Shown here in pieces: positions 27,201 through 36,213 of a stretch of DNA of 53,542 nt; the first letter of the stretch is position 1, and each line of letters starts with the position of its first letter. The DNA lies in assembly GCA_016786745.1 (NCBI GenBank), contig JAEUVS010000149.1, positions 1-53,542 on the forward strand. The letters are read 5' to 3'. The notes below the pieces were generated by a model. That model was not told the origin of the DNA, searched no databases, and saw only the letters and a list, made by a program, of their open reading frames with translations. The DNA is from Chitinophagaceae bacterium. Lineage in GTDB: Bacteria; Bacteroidota; Bacteroidia; Chitinophagales; Chitinophagaceae. Position numbers and translations under genes: made by a program.

Positions 27201-27616
27201 TTACGCAGCCGGTACTGGATCGAAGCGCTGTGGTTAAGGTAGTGAAGATGAACAGCATCTTTCTTGTCAACGATGGGCGCGGTAAATTTTCTGTCAGGGA
27301 TTTGCCATTTGAAGCACAATTTTCAGCTGTATTTGGAATTTTAGCTGATGATTTTGACCGCGACGGAAAGCAGGATTTATTGCTCAGCGGCAATTTTTAT
27401 CCATTCCGCGTTCAACTTGGACGAGAAGATGCAGGAAACGGATTGTTGCTAAAGGGCAATGGGAAGGGTAATTATTTACCGTTAGTATATCATGACACCG
27501 GGCTGCTCATCAATGGAGACGTCAGAGATATGATAATGATCACAGATTCAAAAAAAGAAAAAAAGATTGTTGTCAGCAAAAACTCAAATAGTATGCAATT
27601 GATAAAAGTAAAATAA
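24290..27616 (+). CDS. large FG-GAP/VCBS-repeat lipoprotein with ASPIC/UnbV domain
   Basis: 1,108 residues from the ATG that opens MRYLFLLLVIGAGC (lipoprotein). I count about 13 calcium-binding FG-GAP-like repeats, for example CDLNGDGLVD, ADVNGDGLPD, FDYDHDGDLD, SDVNNDGWPD, ADFDNDGWKD and ADIDGDGDLD. An ASPIC/UnbV segment lies near the middle (RSGLQVQEMSPTRGYQSSVD). It should fold as beta-propellers outside the inner membrane. Such proteins often accompany SusCD loci in Bacteroidota; their role (adhesion, glycan binding) is unproven. The gap to GH29 is 50 bases, so it belongs to the same operon. Confidence 0.9.
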   Translation: MRYLFLLLVIGAGCRDVPQRMFTQLLSKECGVSFVNTIHETDSFNVLKFEYMYNGGGLAVCDLNGDGLVDLFFAGNQVPGKLFLNEGKMKFKDVTEQAGVAGRQGWKTGATIADVNGDGLPDIYVCYSGIGPKKERSNQLFINGGMRNGVPFFEDKALEYGISGDGSNSTQAAFFDYDHDGDLDMFLLNHGTMFYNPFVNTARLRSLRHPLFGNKLFRNDPVNGKIHFTEVSEAAGIKGGGNNFGLGVAVSDVNNDGWPDVYVTNDYEEQDFLYLNNKDGTFKDITKESISHITRFGMGVDIADYNNDGLQDIAVMDMNPKDNYRQKLLRGADDYDKYQLLVSNGYYHQNMRNMLQLNVGIEPGGNPVYSEIGQLAGISNTDWSWAPLFADFDNDGWKDLYITNGVWKDLTDMDFIKYGKIGMSGVFDASSLTKLINKMPATRLGNYMFGNNKNGGFINQTANWGLFQPSVSSSVAYADLDNDGDLDLIVNNLGEPSELWENHARQLPGAGHYIDIILKSKSLNTFCFGAKVTATTRSGLQVQEMSPTRGYQSSVDFRLHFGLGSDTTIKIDIQWPYGGTTTLHNVKADERLVINEYERQNINAISSSASAGKIFESDTENSGLDFVQRENAYVDTKTQSLLPWQISRQGPKMSKADVNGDGLEDVFVGAPYGQPAVLFIQEKNGHFVRSVSQPWIQDSLSEDIGSCFFDADQDGDYDLYVVSGGSEPHGNDGEMQDRLYLNDRNGNFSKVPGALPVFSGSRSCPVPIDYDNDGDLDLFVGGYSQPGHFPEASKSYLLRNDSQKSRLLFTEMETAGHALGTVGMVTQAVSIDINEDGWADLLVAGDWMPLKLFINEKGKFKDASISYGLENTEGLWEKILPADIDGDGDLDFVVGALAPNTQLKAMAEEPMRIYVNDFDKNGTSDPVLCYYLDGENYPYPSLDELAGQIPVVRKKFLHYRDYANATAADVFTQPVLDRSAVVKVVKMNSIFLVNDGRGKFSVRDLPFEAQFSAVFGILADDFDRDGKQDLLLSGNFYPFRVQLGREDAGNGLLLKGNGKGNYLPLVYHDTGLLINGDVRDMIMITDSKKEKKIVVSKNSNSMQLIKVK

Positions 27617-27664
27617 AATATGCTGATCCGCTAAGTATTTGTGTTACCCGAGAAATTTATAAAT

Positions 27665-28537
27665 ATGCCAAAAACAGTAGAACCGTCATTTCAACAGGTT
27701 TCCCACAATAAAAGTTGCTTCCATGCAAAAATTGATACCGGCAAAAAATTATCCAACGCATGGCATTATCATCCTGAAATCGAATTGATCCTGATAAAAG
27801 GATCAAGGGGAACGAGAATTGTGGGCAATTCCGTCGAATTATTCGACAACCATGATCTTGTATTGATTGGAGAAAATACACCTCACGCTTTTCTGCATGA
27901 TGAAGAGTGCCGGCAATATAGTAGTAGAGAACGACATGCAATGATTATACAGTTTAACGAAAACTTCCTCGGTCATGATTTTCTAAAGTTGCCGGCACTA
28001 ACTGAAGTGCGGGAGGTCCTGATAAAATCAAGACAGGGTCTGAGTATTACAGAATGGGGAAAACAGGAAGTCATTCCCTTATTTGAAAAGGTATTTAGAT
28101 CGTCTGCATTCGACGGCATAATTCTGTTGCTTGAAATTCTGAAAAAGATAAGTTCCGCGGCATCGCACAGGGTGTTGGTAAGCAATAAAATTAATCACCG
28201 GCTCAACAGTATCCTGGATTATACCTGCCAGAATTATGATGAGCATATCAGTATTGGCGATGTTGCCCGGGTCGCAAATCTGTCGCGAGAATCTTTTTGT
28301 AGGTATTTTAAAGCGCAGATCAATAAAACATATATTGAATTTCTGTCGGAGTACAGGATTAACCGCGCCTGCGAAATGATCAGAAATGGTCAAAAATCGA
28401 TCAAGGAAATTGGATTTTCATGTGGTTTCGACAGCCTTTCAAATTTTTATTATCAATTTAAAAAAATTATTAAAGTAAGTCCCCTGGAGTATAGCCGGAT
28501 GCATATTTATAGCGCGAAAAATCAAAAAAAGACCTAG
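27665..28537 (+). CDS. AraC-family transcriptional regulator
   Basis: 290 residues. The N-terminal cupin sensor domain shows WHYHPEIELILIKGSRGTRI and LIGENTPHAF. The C-terminal DNA-binding domain has two helix-turn-helices: ISIGDVARVANLSRESFCRY and KEIGFSCGFDSLSNFYYQF. The domain order is that of cytoplasmic sugar-responsive AraC regulators. The gene ends the fucosidase operon (48 bases after the FG-GAP gene), so it probably senses a released sugar. GTG at 27641 is an alternative in-frame start; ATG 27665 is preferred. Confidence 0.92.
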   Translation: MPKTVEPSFQQVSHNKSCFHAKIDTGKKLSNAWHYHPEIELILIKGSRGTRIVGNSVELFDNHDLVLIGENTPHAFLHDEECRQYSSRERHAMIIQFNENFLGHDFLKLPALTEVREVLIKSRQGLSITEWGKQEVIPLFEKVFRSSAFDGIILLLEILKKISSAASHRVLVSNKINHRLNSILDYTCQNYDEHISIGDVARVANLSRESFCRYFKAQINKTYIEFLSEYRINRACEMIRNGQKSIKEIGFSCGFDSLSNFYYQFKKIIKVSPLEYSRMHIYSAKNQKKT

Positions 28538-28592
28538 GGTTTTCACAAATCACGTCCGCGAAGAATCTTCTATCCGTCCTTTACTCATTCTT

Positions 28593-30257
28593 TTATCGTT
28601 TTATATTTTCACTCCCCAATAAGTAGTTTACCGAATTTATCATCAGGTTATGAAACGCGTCATTTTTCCAGTCTTCCGGATGACCAAGAGAGGTGTAAAT
28701 AACTTTGTTATTATTCGCAGTTGTATTGGTCCATAATACCGGCTCGGGCAACTGACCTGATATGGAGCCCATCAACAGAACCTGGTCATTGGGAGAACTT
28801 AAAGGGCGGTTTTTATACAAGGTACAGGGGCTGCTGAATCCCCCCACCGGAATATTCTTTAATAAAGGATGATTTTCCATTCCTGGAACGATATCGATCT
28901 TTATCAGGTCATTTGCTACAGGATAATGCCCCTGGTAATTACCGCCTAATACATCCCGGTCGAATTCAATCCACCGGGAGAGAAAACCTGCTGCGCTTTC
29001 TTTGGTCTGCCCTGGGTTTACTTTTTCATTGAGCACGTCGTCATTCGGGCTAAAAGAATGGCTGGCAGTGCGAATGCCAAGAACCGGTTTACCACGCTCC
29101 ACATATTTTTTAACAAGCTCCATTTTTTGCGGCTCGAGCGCCACCCGGCGTGTAAAGAAAACAGCGAGGTCTGCATCATTCAGTATCTGGAGATTCTCAA
29201 TATTATTTCTGCCTGGCCCGTCCATAGCCGGTTTGCCAATAGCGAACTCACAGTTCAACCCATGATGAAGCATAAGATCATCGGCAAATTCTGGCAAACG
29301 TTGATTAGACCGGTATTCACCTTCAGCGGTTATAAAAGCCACCAGGGGACGCTTATCCTCGCTGAAACGAAATTGCTTTCCACCCAGAAGATCGGTTGAT
29401 AGTATTGTGGGGCACACATATTTTTCAATGTACTCGACCATAAAGCTGACACCTGTGAAATGATTAACCACAGGATGCATTTTGGAATTATACATGGCAT
29501 CGGTCATATCGCGCATCAACATCACATTCTTTCCCAGTCTCACCATACTGCGCAAACCGAACGTGCGGCCAATGATGCACATATTCGTGTGCACACCCGT
29601 CAGGATAACATTTTTAATTCCTTTCTTGTCAAACAACGCAGCCATCTCGGCACCCGAATCACTGATCGCATCTTTTTCTTCATCTATAAGCAGTCCCTCG
29701 ATTTCCTTTTTCGAGAACTTTACCAGCTGGCATTTTATTGCGTCGTCGCAGCCTTCGTCGGATTGATCAATCGGCCAAACTGCATCCTTTTCTGAATCAA
29801 GAATCGAATTATCTATCCGTTTTTCATATTTTTTACTGCTGTATTTAAGCACTCGTTTGCGGGCGGGGTGACCTTTATAATAATCTATGCAATCGCTTGG
29901 TGCATGCACAATCAGCATTCCTTTGCTTCTCGCCGCTGTGATCACTTCATTTAACCTGGGCGTCATTTCAGCAACTCTTGCAGTTGCGCCTTTACACCAA
30001 TGACGGTTCCACATATCGCAAATGATGATAGCTGTTTCTTTCGGATTCAATTGCTGTATTTCATTCACTATAATAAAGCCTGCAGTGTCAAGAGGCGACT
30101 TTATCCTTCTCTCAGTTGAGAAAGCAATTTTATCCATCGGGCTGTCCATTGAAACTTGCGCATACGTGAGAAAAGGAATAAAATGAATTAGTAGGAAATA
30201 GGCACTCCGAAAAGCTTTTTTTATCGAAATGTCAAGAGTGAGGCAATATGGATACAT
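28593..30257 (-). CDS. isochorismatase-like hydrolase fused to a ThuA-like domain
   Basis: 554 residues with an N-terminal hydrophobic signal (AYFLLIHFIPFLTYAQ). Residues about 72-275 form an isochorismatase/cysteine hydrolase domain: Asp81 in IICDMW, VILTGVHTNMCI with Cys227, and MRDMTDAMYN. Residues about 303-550 form a ThuA-like class I glutamine-amidotransferase-like domain (PLVAFITAEGEYRSNQRLPE, VFFTRRVALEPQKMELVKKY, VIYTSLGHPEDW). ThuA-type proteins act in trehalose/keto-sugar metabolism, and cysteine hydrolases cleave amides. The combined function is unknown. The gene runs against the glycan operon and lies next to its AraC gene. Confidence 0.88.
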   Translation of the reverse strand: MYPYCLTLDISIKKAFRSAYFLLIHFIPFLTYAQVSMDSPMDKIAFSTERRIKSPLDTAGFIIVNEIQQLNPKETAIIICDMWNRHWCKGATARVAEMTPRLNEVITAARSKGMLIVHAPSDCIDYYKGHPARKRVLKYSSKKYEKRIDNSILDSEKDAVWPIDQSDEGCDDAIKCQLVKFSKKEIEGLLIDEEKDAISDSGAEMAALFDKKGIKNVILTGVHTNMCIIGRTFGLRSMVRLGKNVMLMRDMTDAMYNSKMHPVVNHFTGVSFMVEYIEKYVCPTILSTDLLGGKQFRFSEDKRPLVAFITAEGEYRSNQRLPEFADDLMLHHGLNCEFAIGKPAMDGPGRNNIENLQILNDADLAVFFTRRVALEPQKMELVKKYVERGKPVLGIRTASHSFSPNDDVLNEKVNPGQTKESAAGFLSRWIEFDRDVLGGNYQGHYPVANDLIKIDIVPGMENHPLLKNIPVGGFSSPCTLYKNRPLSSPNDQVLLMGSISGQLPEPVLWTNTTANNNKVIYTSLGHPEDWKNDAFHNLMINSVNYLLGSENIKR

Positions 30258-30587
30258 ACTGAAAACTGGTTTTTAAATTTACAGGCATCGATATGTTCTG
30301 GAACAACATGCTGTTTTATTTATGAGAAATAGCCGGTGATTATGCTTTTCATAGGAGCAGCTTTTCCGATCTGTGCTCAAAGGTCTGGCAAAAATCCCTT
30401 GTTTTGAGTAGCTGCTATTCCTATATATTATCCAGAACCTGGCGTTTTCCTACAAAAAATAACCACGAGCTGCCTGATTTAGTTTTTTCCCTCACCTATC
30501 CTGATTTTCTGTACCGGGTGCAACCCCCAAAGTAATTTTTAAAAATCAAAAGGATTTTCAGGAATTTAGGATGAGAAATTATCTGCC
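30258..30587. other. divergent promoter region
   Basis: 330 bases between the isochorismatase-ThuA gene (-) and the sensor kinase gene (+). It must contain both promoters. I see AT-rich tracts but no motif pair clear enough to call, and no coding region. Confidence 0.4.
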
Positions 30588-32342
30588 ATGAAGAACATGG
30601 TTCTACTTATAATTTTTGCATCACACCTAACCTGCCTGCAAGCGCAATTCTTTTCAATTGACAGCCTTAATCAAGCATTGCAAAGAGCAAAAAACGACAA
30701 TGAAAGGTGTTACACGTTGGGCATCATTACCAATTATTTCACTTTCTCCAATCTCGATTCTGCCCTGGTTTATTCCCGCCAGGCTATCCGGTTAGCACAG
30801 AAAATGAAATCCGACGTTTGCTTATCGCATGCCCTTTCAGGTTATGGAGGAGTATTAACCCAGATGGGCAACTATGCCCAGGCAATCTACTTCGAGTTGG
30901 AAGGTCTGAAACTCGCAGAAAAAGTTAATGACCCGATTAGCCTTGGATGGCGTTACAGTTCGCTCGTTTCCACATACATAGATGCAGAAGACTATGAGCG
31001 CGCACTTTTTTACGGCCGCAAACAGCAGGCGCTTTTGAAATCATATCACATCTCAATGCGTGATAGCGCTCAACAATCTTACTGTTATGGGCTCGAGAAC
31101 GACGTCGCTATCGGGTTCGCAATGATTTATGATAAGCTCCATCTGCCTGATTCGGCTCTTCATTACATCGGATTTGCTAAGGCGCCGACCGAACATCCTG
31201 CCATCTACCTTCTGGGCAATATCTATCTTCAAAGCCAGGAATACGCTAAGGCGATTGAGAATTATAAAGAGGGATACAAAAAATCCATCGAAAAAGGATA
31301 CTATGCTGCAGCAATGCAGAACGCAAACGGACTGGCACAGGCGTTCCAACAAACGAAGATGACCGATTCCAGCATTTATTATGCAAAAAAAGTGGTCGAA
31401 TTAAACAATTTTGCAAAATACCGGCTTTCATTGCTACAAGCGCTCCAATTGCTATCAGACCTGTATATATCAAAAAACAGGAGCGACAGCGCCGTCAAAT
31501 ATTTGCAACTTGCCCTTTCCACGAAAGACAGCCTGTTCAATCACCGGAAAGTTATGCAACTGCAAAGTATGACGTTCAGTGAGCAGTTGAGGCAACGTGA
31601 TATACAGGAAAAGCAAAGCGCATACAGTAGTAAAATAAGAGGGTACTTTATTACCGGCGGGCTCCTGGCCATGATATTGATTTTAATCAGTGTCGGTCTG
31701 CTTGTTTTTTACAAATACCGGCTCAAGCAATTACAAAATCTGCAACTGGTAAAGAGCCGCATCGCTTCAGACCTGCATGATGACATTGGCGCCACACTTA
31801 CCAACATTAACATCCTGGCCGAATTGAGCAAACAAAACGGTACCAAACCAGCAAACGCTGACACCTATTTAAACAGAATTTCGGAGGAGATAAGTTTAAC
31901 CAGCCAGGCACTCGACGATATTATCTGGAGCGTCAATGTGCGTAATGATTCGTTAGAAGAAATTGTCTCCCGTATGCGAAAATATGCAGGAGAGCTTTTT
32001 GACGCAGGTAAAACAAACTATGCCATTGAATTTGATGAAGAATTAATGTTAGTAAAACTAAACATGGAACAGCGTCGGGATTTGTATCTCGTATTCAAAG
32101 AATCTGTCAACAACATTCACAAACATGCCGCCGCCGGAAACGTGGCCATTAGTATTACGAAAGAAAATAAAAGCCTTTTAATGACGGTTCGGGATGATGG
32201 AAGGGGATTTAAGATGCAGGAAAACGGACGCAATGGATTAAAGAACATGGAAAGCCGCGTACGTAAGTGGAAAGGATATTTACGGGTGGAAACGGAAGAA
32301 TACAAGGGCACTACTCTGTATTTAAACTTCCCGGTTGTATAA
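30588..32342 (+). CDS. sensor histidine kinase with TPR sensor region (HisKA_3 type)
   Basis: 584 residues. A signal (MVLLIIFASHLTCLQAQ) leads into a periplasmic TPR array (residues about 30-330, such as LAEKVNDPISLGWRY and YLQSQEYAKAIENYKEGYKK). One membrane helix lies at about 348-372 (FITGGLLAMILILISVGLLV), then the HisKA_3 box with phosphoacceptor His397 in DLHDDIG. The ATPase domain has N-box FKESVNNIHKHA and G-box VRDDGRGF. TPR kinases of this type are common in Bacteroidota. The response regulator gene follows immediately, so this is a two-component pair. Confidence 0.93.
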   Translation: MKNMVLLIIFASHLTCLQAQFFSIDSLNQALQRAKNDNERCYTLGIITNYFTFSNLDSALVYSRQAIRLAQKMKSDVCLSHALSGYGGVLTQMGNYAQAIYFELEGLKLAEKVNDPISLGWRYSSLVSTYIDAEDYERALFYGRKQQALLKSYHISMRDSAQQSYCYGLENDVAIGFAMIYDKLHLPDSALHYIGFAKAPTEHPAIYLLGNIYLQSQEYAKAIENYKEGYKKSIEKGYYAAAMQNANGLAQAFQQTKMTDSSIYYAKKVVELNNFAKYRLSLLQALQLLSDLYISKNRSDSAVKYLQLALSTKDSLFNHRKVMQLQSMTFSEQLRQRDIQEKQSAYSSKIRGYFITGGLLAMILILISVGLLVFYKYRLKQLQNLQLVKSRIASDLHDDIGATLTNINILAELSKQNGTKPANADTYLNRISEEISLTSQALDDIIWSVNVRNDSLEEIVSRMRKYAGELFDAGKTNYAIEFDEELMLVKLNMEQRRDLYLVFKESVNNIHKHAAAGNVAISITKENKSLLMTVRDDGRGFKMQENGRNGLKNMESRVRKWKGYLRVETEEYKGTTLYLNFPVV

Positions 32343-32395
32343 CATCACTCAAAAGGGGGATTAAAGATTACGCTTTTGTATTTACATTTAGCCTT

Positions 32396-33025
32396 GTGCC
32401 AATCAGCTTAATCATATTTGAAGACAATGATCACCTGCGTGAGTCGCTCATATGCCTTTTTGAAAGGGACGTACGTTACAACCTTTTAGGTGGCTACGGC
32501 AATTGTAATACAGCGTCGGATATCGTTCGCATACATAAGCCGGACGTGGTGTTAATGGATATTGATATGCCGGGCGCCAGTGGAGTAGAAGGCGTAAAAC
32601 AGGTAAAAGAAGTGAGGCCGCAAACTGCCGTTGTCATGTACACGGTATTTGAAAATGATGACAAACTGTTCGACTGCCTGTGCGCGGGTGCCAATGGATA
32701 TCTGCTGAAAAAAACTTCGCCTGCAAGATTGTTTGATGCTATTGAAGAAGTTGTTGAAGGCGGGGCGCCTATGAGTCCGAGTATCGCTCGTAAAGTATTG
32801 GATTCTTTTAGTCAAACACGGCAAACACGCCAATATCACCTGTCTCAAAGAGAGATCGACGTATTGCAACTACTGGTAAAAGGTCATAGCACAAAAATTA
32901 TAGCATCCATGCTCTTCCTGTCTTTTGAAACTGTGCGAACCCACCTGAAGAACATTTACAACAAACTACATGTAAACTGTGGCAAAGAGGCTATTGCCAA
33001 GGTGCTCACTGAACGTATCATTTAA
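32396..33025 (+). CDS. NarL/LuxR-type response regulator
   Basis: About 210 residues. The receiver domain begins ISLIIFEDNDHLRESL, with phospho-acceptor Asp55 in VVLMDIDMPGASG and the conserved Lys in YLLKKTSP. The DNA-binding domain is LSQREIDVLQLLVKGHSTKI followed by FETVRTHLKNIYNKL. It is the partner of the HisKA_3 kinase upstream, whose stop lies 53 bases earlier. No ATG lies near the receiver start; GTG 32396 is the likeliest start (TTG 32393 is possible). Target genes are unknown. Confidence 0.92.
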   Translation: MPISLIIFEDNDHLRESLICLFERDVRYNLLGGYGNCNTASDIVRIHKPDVVLMDIDMPGASGVEGVKQVKEVRPQTAVVMYTVFENDDKLFDCLCAGANGYLLKKTSPARLFDAIEEVVEGGAPMSPSIARKVLDSFSQTRQTRQYHLSQREIDVLQLLVKGHSTKIIASMLFLSFETVRTHLKNIYNKLHVNCGKEAIAKVLTERII

Positions 33026-33100
33026 CTGCAATTTCACTCAAAAATGGGATTGCTTTTTTCGTTTTGAAAAGTAAGTTTTGTGCGAATTATTTTTTGCACA

Positions 33101-34171
33101 ATGGATAGAAATGCAGGCGTTCTCGTTGCCGGCAGTACTTCGTCAGTAAGTCCGGAAAAAATGAAGTCACGGAAGGCACAGGCAAAATATTTTTTTGTAT
33201 TCATGGGAGCGTTGTTCTTCGTTGTTACTTTCATTGGTTTTTTTCACAGCTACCGCACTCTCGCATCTGGAACGCTGATCATTCACTGGATTACCCATAT
33301 ACATGCTTCTGCAATGACAGGATGGCTCGTTCTTTATTTCATGCAGGCGTTTTTTGCTGCAACGGGCAATTTGAAAATTCACCGACGGCTGGGCCCGGTA
33401 TCCGTTGTGTTGAGTATAATAGTTTTCGTATTCATGGGGATAGTTTCCATAAGGTCTATAATTGTTTATCATCCTCCACAGGGCAGTTTTGCTTTCCTTA
33501 ATTTACTAATTGACTTTTTTGCAATGTTATGCTTCGGGCTATTTGTTACATGGGGTATGTTGTTAAGAAAGAAAAACCCGGCCGCGCATAAACGCCTTTT
33601 GACCATTGTTACTGCGATGGTTTTATTGGCAGCGGTGGACAGGAGCAGGTACACTTATTCCCTGCCAACATTGGCATTGGATCCCCCTGCAATCAGTTTT
33701 GTCTACCTTGATATTTTATTGGTTCCGATTTTTGTGTACGACCTGATCAAGCTTAAGAAGATTCACAGGTACACGCTCCTGGGTACAGCAATTGTAATTT
33801 CTTTACAGATCGTCACATCTATTATCGCCGGATCGGATGGATGGTACAGGTGGTCGTATAAAGTAACTGCCCCTATTATGGAGAAAGTTAAGGAGATAAA
33901 GCTCACTGATCGTCAAATTGCTCCTTTGTTAGGTGTTTATGAGAGCGATCTTGGAAAGCTAACCATTGGTCAGAACAGCGACTCGATCTTTGTTCAGTTT
34001 AATGATGGGCAAAAACAGCAGCTCGGCGCTGTGTCTGAGTCGGAACTATTTCTTAAAGATGAGATGTTTACGTTTCATTTCACATTAAGTGCGCAAAGAG
34101 ATGTGGTTGCCGCAGAGTGCAGACAGATCGGACGAATTTATAAAATGAAGAAGGTGCGTGGATACAGGTAG
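33101..34171 (+). CDS. multispanning membrane protein with small soluble C-terminal domain
   Basis: About 356 residues from ATG 33101; ATG 33161 and GTG 33080 are also in frame. There are about seven hydrophobic helices (YFFVFMGALFFVVTFIGFF, HASAMTGWLVLYFMQAFFAA, SVVLSIIVFVFMGI and others) with His residues in IIHWITHIHAS and KIHRRLG that could ligate haem or metal. The last 90 residues (LGVYESDLGKLTIGQNSDSI) resemble the small beta domain found after beta-lactamase-like hydrolases. I do not know a function. It may be regulated by the two-component pair upstream, which is inference from position only. Confidence 0.7.
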   Translation: MDRNAGVLVAGSTSSVSPEKMKSRKAQAKYFFVFMGALFFVVTFIGFFHSYRTLASGTLIIHWITHIHASAMTGWLVLYFMQAFFAATGNLKIHRRLGPVSVVLSIIVFVFMGIVSIRSIIVYHPPQGSFAFLNLLIDFFAMLCFGLFVTWGMLLRKKNPAAHKRLLTIVTAMVLLAAVDRSRYTYSLPTLALDPPAISFVYLDILLVPIFVYDLIKLKKIHRYTLLGTAIVISLQIVTSIIAGSDGWYRWSYKVTAPIMEKVKEIKLTDRQIAPLLGVYESDLGKLTIGQNSDSIFVQFNDGQKQQLGAVSESELFLKDEMFTFHFTLSAQRDVVAAECRQIGRIYKMKKVRGYR

Positions 34172-34213
34172 TTGTCTCGCATCAAAGAAGCTCGATACTA
34201 TTGGTTTATACAA

Positions 34214-35068
34214 TTAAAATATAAATTTCTTTTGAAAGACAGTTGACCTACGTGTCTTTTCATATGCTTGCAGAATGGCAGCCAAAGCAAGCTGTGGATT
34301 GTCTTTAAATATAAAATGGCCACAGCCATAAGCAATGATACCTTCTCGGTTAGATGCGCCCTCAGCAAATTTTTTATGACAATCACGCCATCTTGCAGCC
34401 ATTGCAGAATCAGGAAAATTTTTTTCAGCAACCAGGTCGATAACAGGAATGTTTTCAGGGAACGGATGTTTTCTCATGACGTCGATAGTTCGGGCAAGAT
34501 TGAGACCAGCATAATAATCTGCCCAATTGTCGGTCGGCTTATTCTTCTCCCAATAATTTTTCCTTAGTGTCATGACGCTGTCCACATAACTGTTCTGAAA
34601 CCAGCAGGCAAGGTTGGCATCAAAATATACTGCTGCTTTTACAGTTTGCGGGTTCCCTGATGCAAACAGTGTTGCGCAAAAGCCTCCATAAGAATGCGCA
34701 ACGAGCATCAGGCTGCGATCATAGCCAAGTTTTTTCAATGCAATCTCAAGGTCCCGAACGCCTTCAGGAACACCATGTTTGTCTACGTCATAATTGGAGG
34801 TGTCCAATTCACTCTTCCCGTAACCGGCACGATCATACGTTATGAGTGTGGCATGGGTAGCATCTGCGACTGGTTTCATTAACGTATCCCAGACAGATAC
34901 ATCAGCGCCAGCCCCGCCTTCGAAAAGGATAGGCATGCCTGTACCTTTGACTATGCGAAAGTAGAGCCGATATCCTCCAACGTCGACCAGGGTATCGATG
35001 GTTTGAGAAACGGCAATATTCAACATTGCAATGCAAAAAACGAACGTGGCAAACATACTCTTTCTCAT
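34214..35068 (-). CDS. secreted alpha/beta hydrolase
   Basis: 284 residues from MRKSMFATFVFCIAMLN, which gives a signal peptide; an in-frame ATG 8 codons earlier is an alternative. The fold shows ILFEGGAGADVSVWD (oxyanion region, GG in place of HG), TYDRAGYGKSE, the nucleophile elbow AHSYGG, and the catalytic His in YGCGHFIF. Substrate unknown; similar secreted hydrolases act on esters, lactones or quorum signals. It is convergent with the membrane protein gene and divergent from an AraC gene that may control it. Confidence 0.85.
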   Translation of the reverse strand: MRKSMFATFVFCIAMLNIAVSQTIDTLVDVGGYRLYFRIVKGTGMPILFEGGAGADVSVWDTLMKPVADATHATLITYDRAGYGKSELDTSNYDVDKHGVPEGVRDLEIALKKLGYDRSLMLVAHSYGGFCATLFASGNPQTVKAAVYFDANLACWFQNSYVDSVMTLRKNYWEKNKPTDNWADYYAGLNLARTIDVMRKHPFPENIPVIDLVAEKNFPDSAMAARWRDCHKKFAEGASNREGIIAYGCGHFIFKDNPQLALAAILQAYEKTRRSTVFQKKFIF

Positions 35069-35229
35069 AGCTGTGAGAGTTTTCGATATCAAGAGATGCA
35101 GAAGTGGAAGAACTCCATATCAAATCGGACAAATTCTTTCCATCGCGCTTCCCGATCATCGACTGGCTGTAACCACTCTTTCCCCTTCTTCTTTTTGGGC
35201 TTTCTTTTAATATTCCGTAACTTAATTAA

Positions 35230-36108
35230 GTGGATAACACCTACGATTTTCTATCTCGCAGGCCCCAGGAATTCAGGCAACTTGCCGTAAAGGATATGCT
35301 TTTTCTGCATTATACATGTCCGCAGATAGATAAATACCTATACATCTTCAACCATTTTAACCAGATCAGCTTTACACTTTGCGGTGATAAGATTTTTCAT
35401 CGGGGTACCAAATCATGGATCATGACCGAAAACACCACAATTTTTGCAAAGAAAGGCGCCTGGAAACAGGAGATTGGATCAACAGGATGGGAGATACTTT
35501 CCTTTTACATTCCGGATAATTTCCTTCATCGTTTCTTCAAGGAAAACCGGCAACTCTGGCCTTTGAAATCACTTCCAGTACCTTCCGGTGATATGTTCAT
35601 AGAAATAAAGGTCAATCAAATAACCCGAGCGTTTTTCTACAGCATCCTGCCATACTTTACTCAGCAACCCGCACCTCCCGAAGATCTTCTTGAATTAAAG
35701 TTTAAGGAATTGTTGTTTACCATTCTTTCCAATCCTGAGAATGCGGGATTACTTGCATACATCAATAATATGTGCGATAACGCAAAACCTCCAGTTTATG
35801 AAGTGATGGAAAACAACTATTATTTCAATTTGTCCATCCCTGAATTTGCACGCTTAACACAACGCAGTGTTACAACATTCAAAAGAGATTTTCACAGGTA
35901 TTATCGCACCACACCCGGCAAATGGCTCACGCGAAAAAGACTTGAGTATGCAAAGCTTCTGTTGGATACAAGTGAGAAAAACATCAGCGAGATTTCTTTC
36001 GACAGCGGATTTGAAAATATGACGCATTTTAGCAAAATATTCAAGCAGCAATATTCCATTTCTCCCAACCAGTACAGAAAAGCAAACCAGGCTCATGTAA
36101 CAGCCTGA
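35230..36108 (+). CDS. AraC-family transcriptional regulator
   Basis: 292 residues if started at GTG 35230 (no ATG gives a better length). The C-terminal DNA-binding domain is clear: LSIPEFARLTQRSVTTFKRD (first helix-turn-helix) and ISEISFDSGFENMTHFSKIF (second), ending QYSISPNQYRK. The N-terminal sensor domain (SFTLCGDKIFHRG) is of the type found in Bacteroidota regulators and lacks a typical cupin HxH pattern. It lies 160 bases from the divergent hydrolase gene and 105 bases before the flavoenzyme gene, so either may be its target. Confidence 0.88.
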   Translation: MDNTYDFLSRRPQEFRQLAVKDMLFLHYTCPQIDKYLYIFNHFNQISFTLCGDKIFHRGTKSWIMTENTTIFAKKGAWKQEIGSTGWEILSFYIPDNFLHRFFKENRQLWPLKSLPVPSGDMFIEIKVNQITRAFFYSILPYFTQQPAPPEDLLELKFKELLFTILSNPENAGLLAYINNMCDNAKPPVYEVMENNYYFNLSIPEFARLTQRSVTTFKRDFHRYYRTTPGKWLTRKRLEYAKLLLDTSEKNISEISFDSGFENMTHFSKIFKQQYSISPNQYRKANQAHVTA

Positions 36109-36213
36109 TTTTTTTTACCATGGCCTTCCTGGATAATTTTTTGGACGTCTAAACAAACTGTCAGATATTATCCTGCCTATACCTTTAGAGAACAAATTGA
36201 TAACTCAAGGTGT

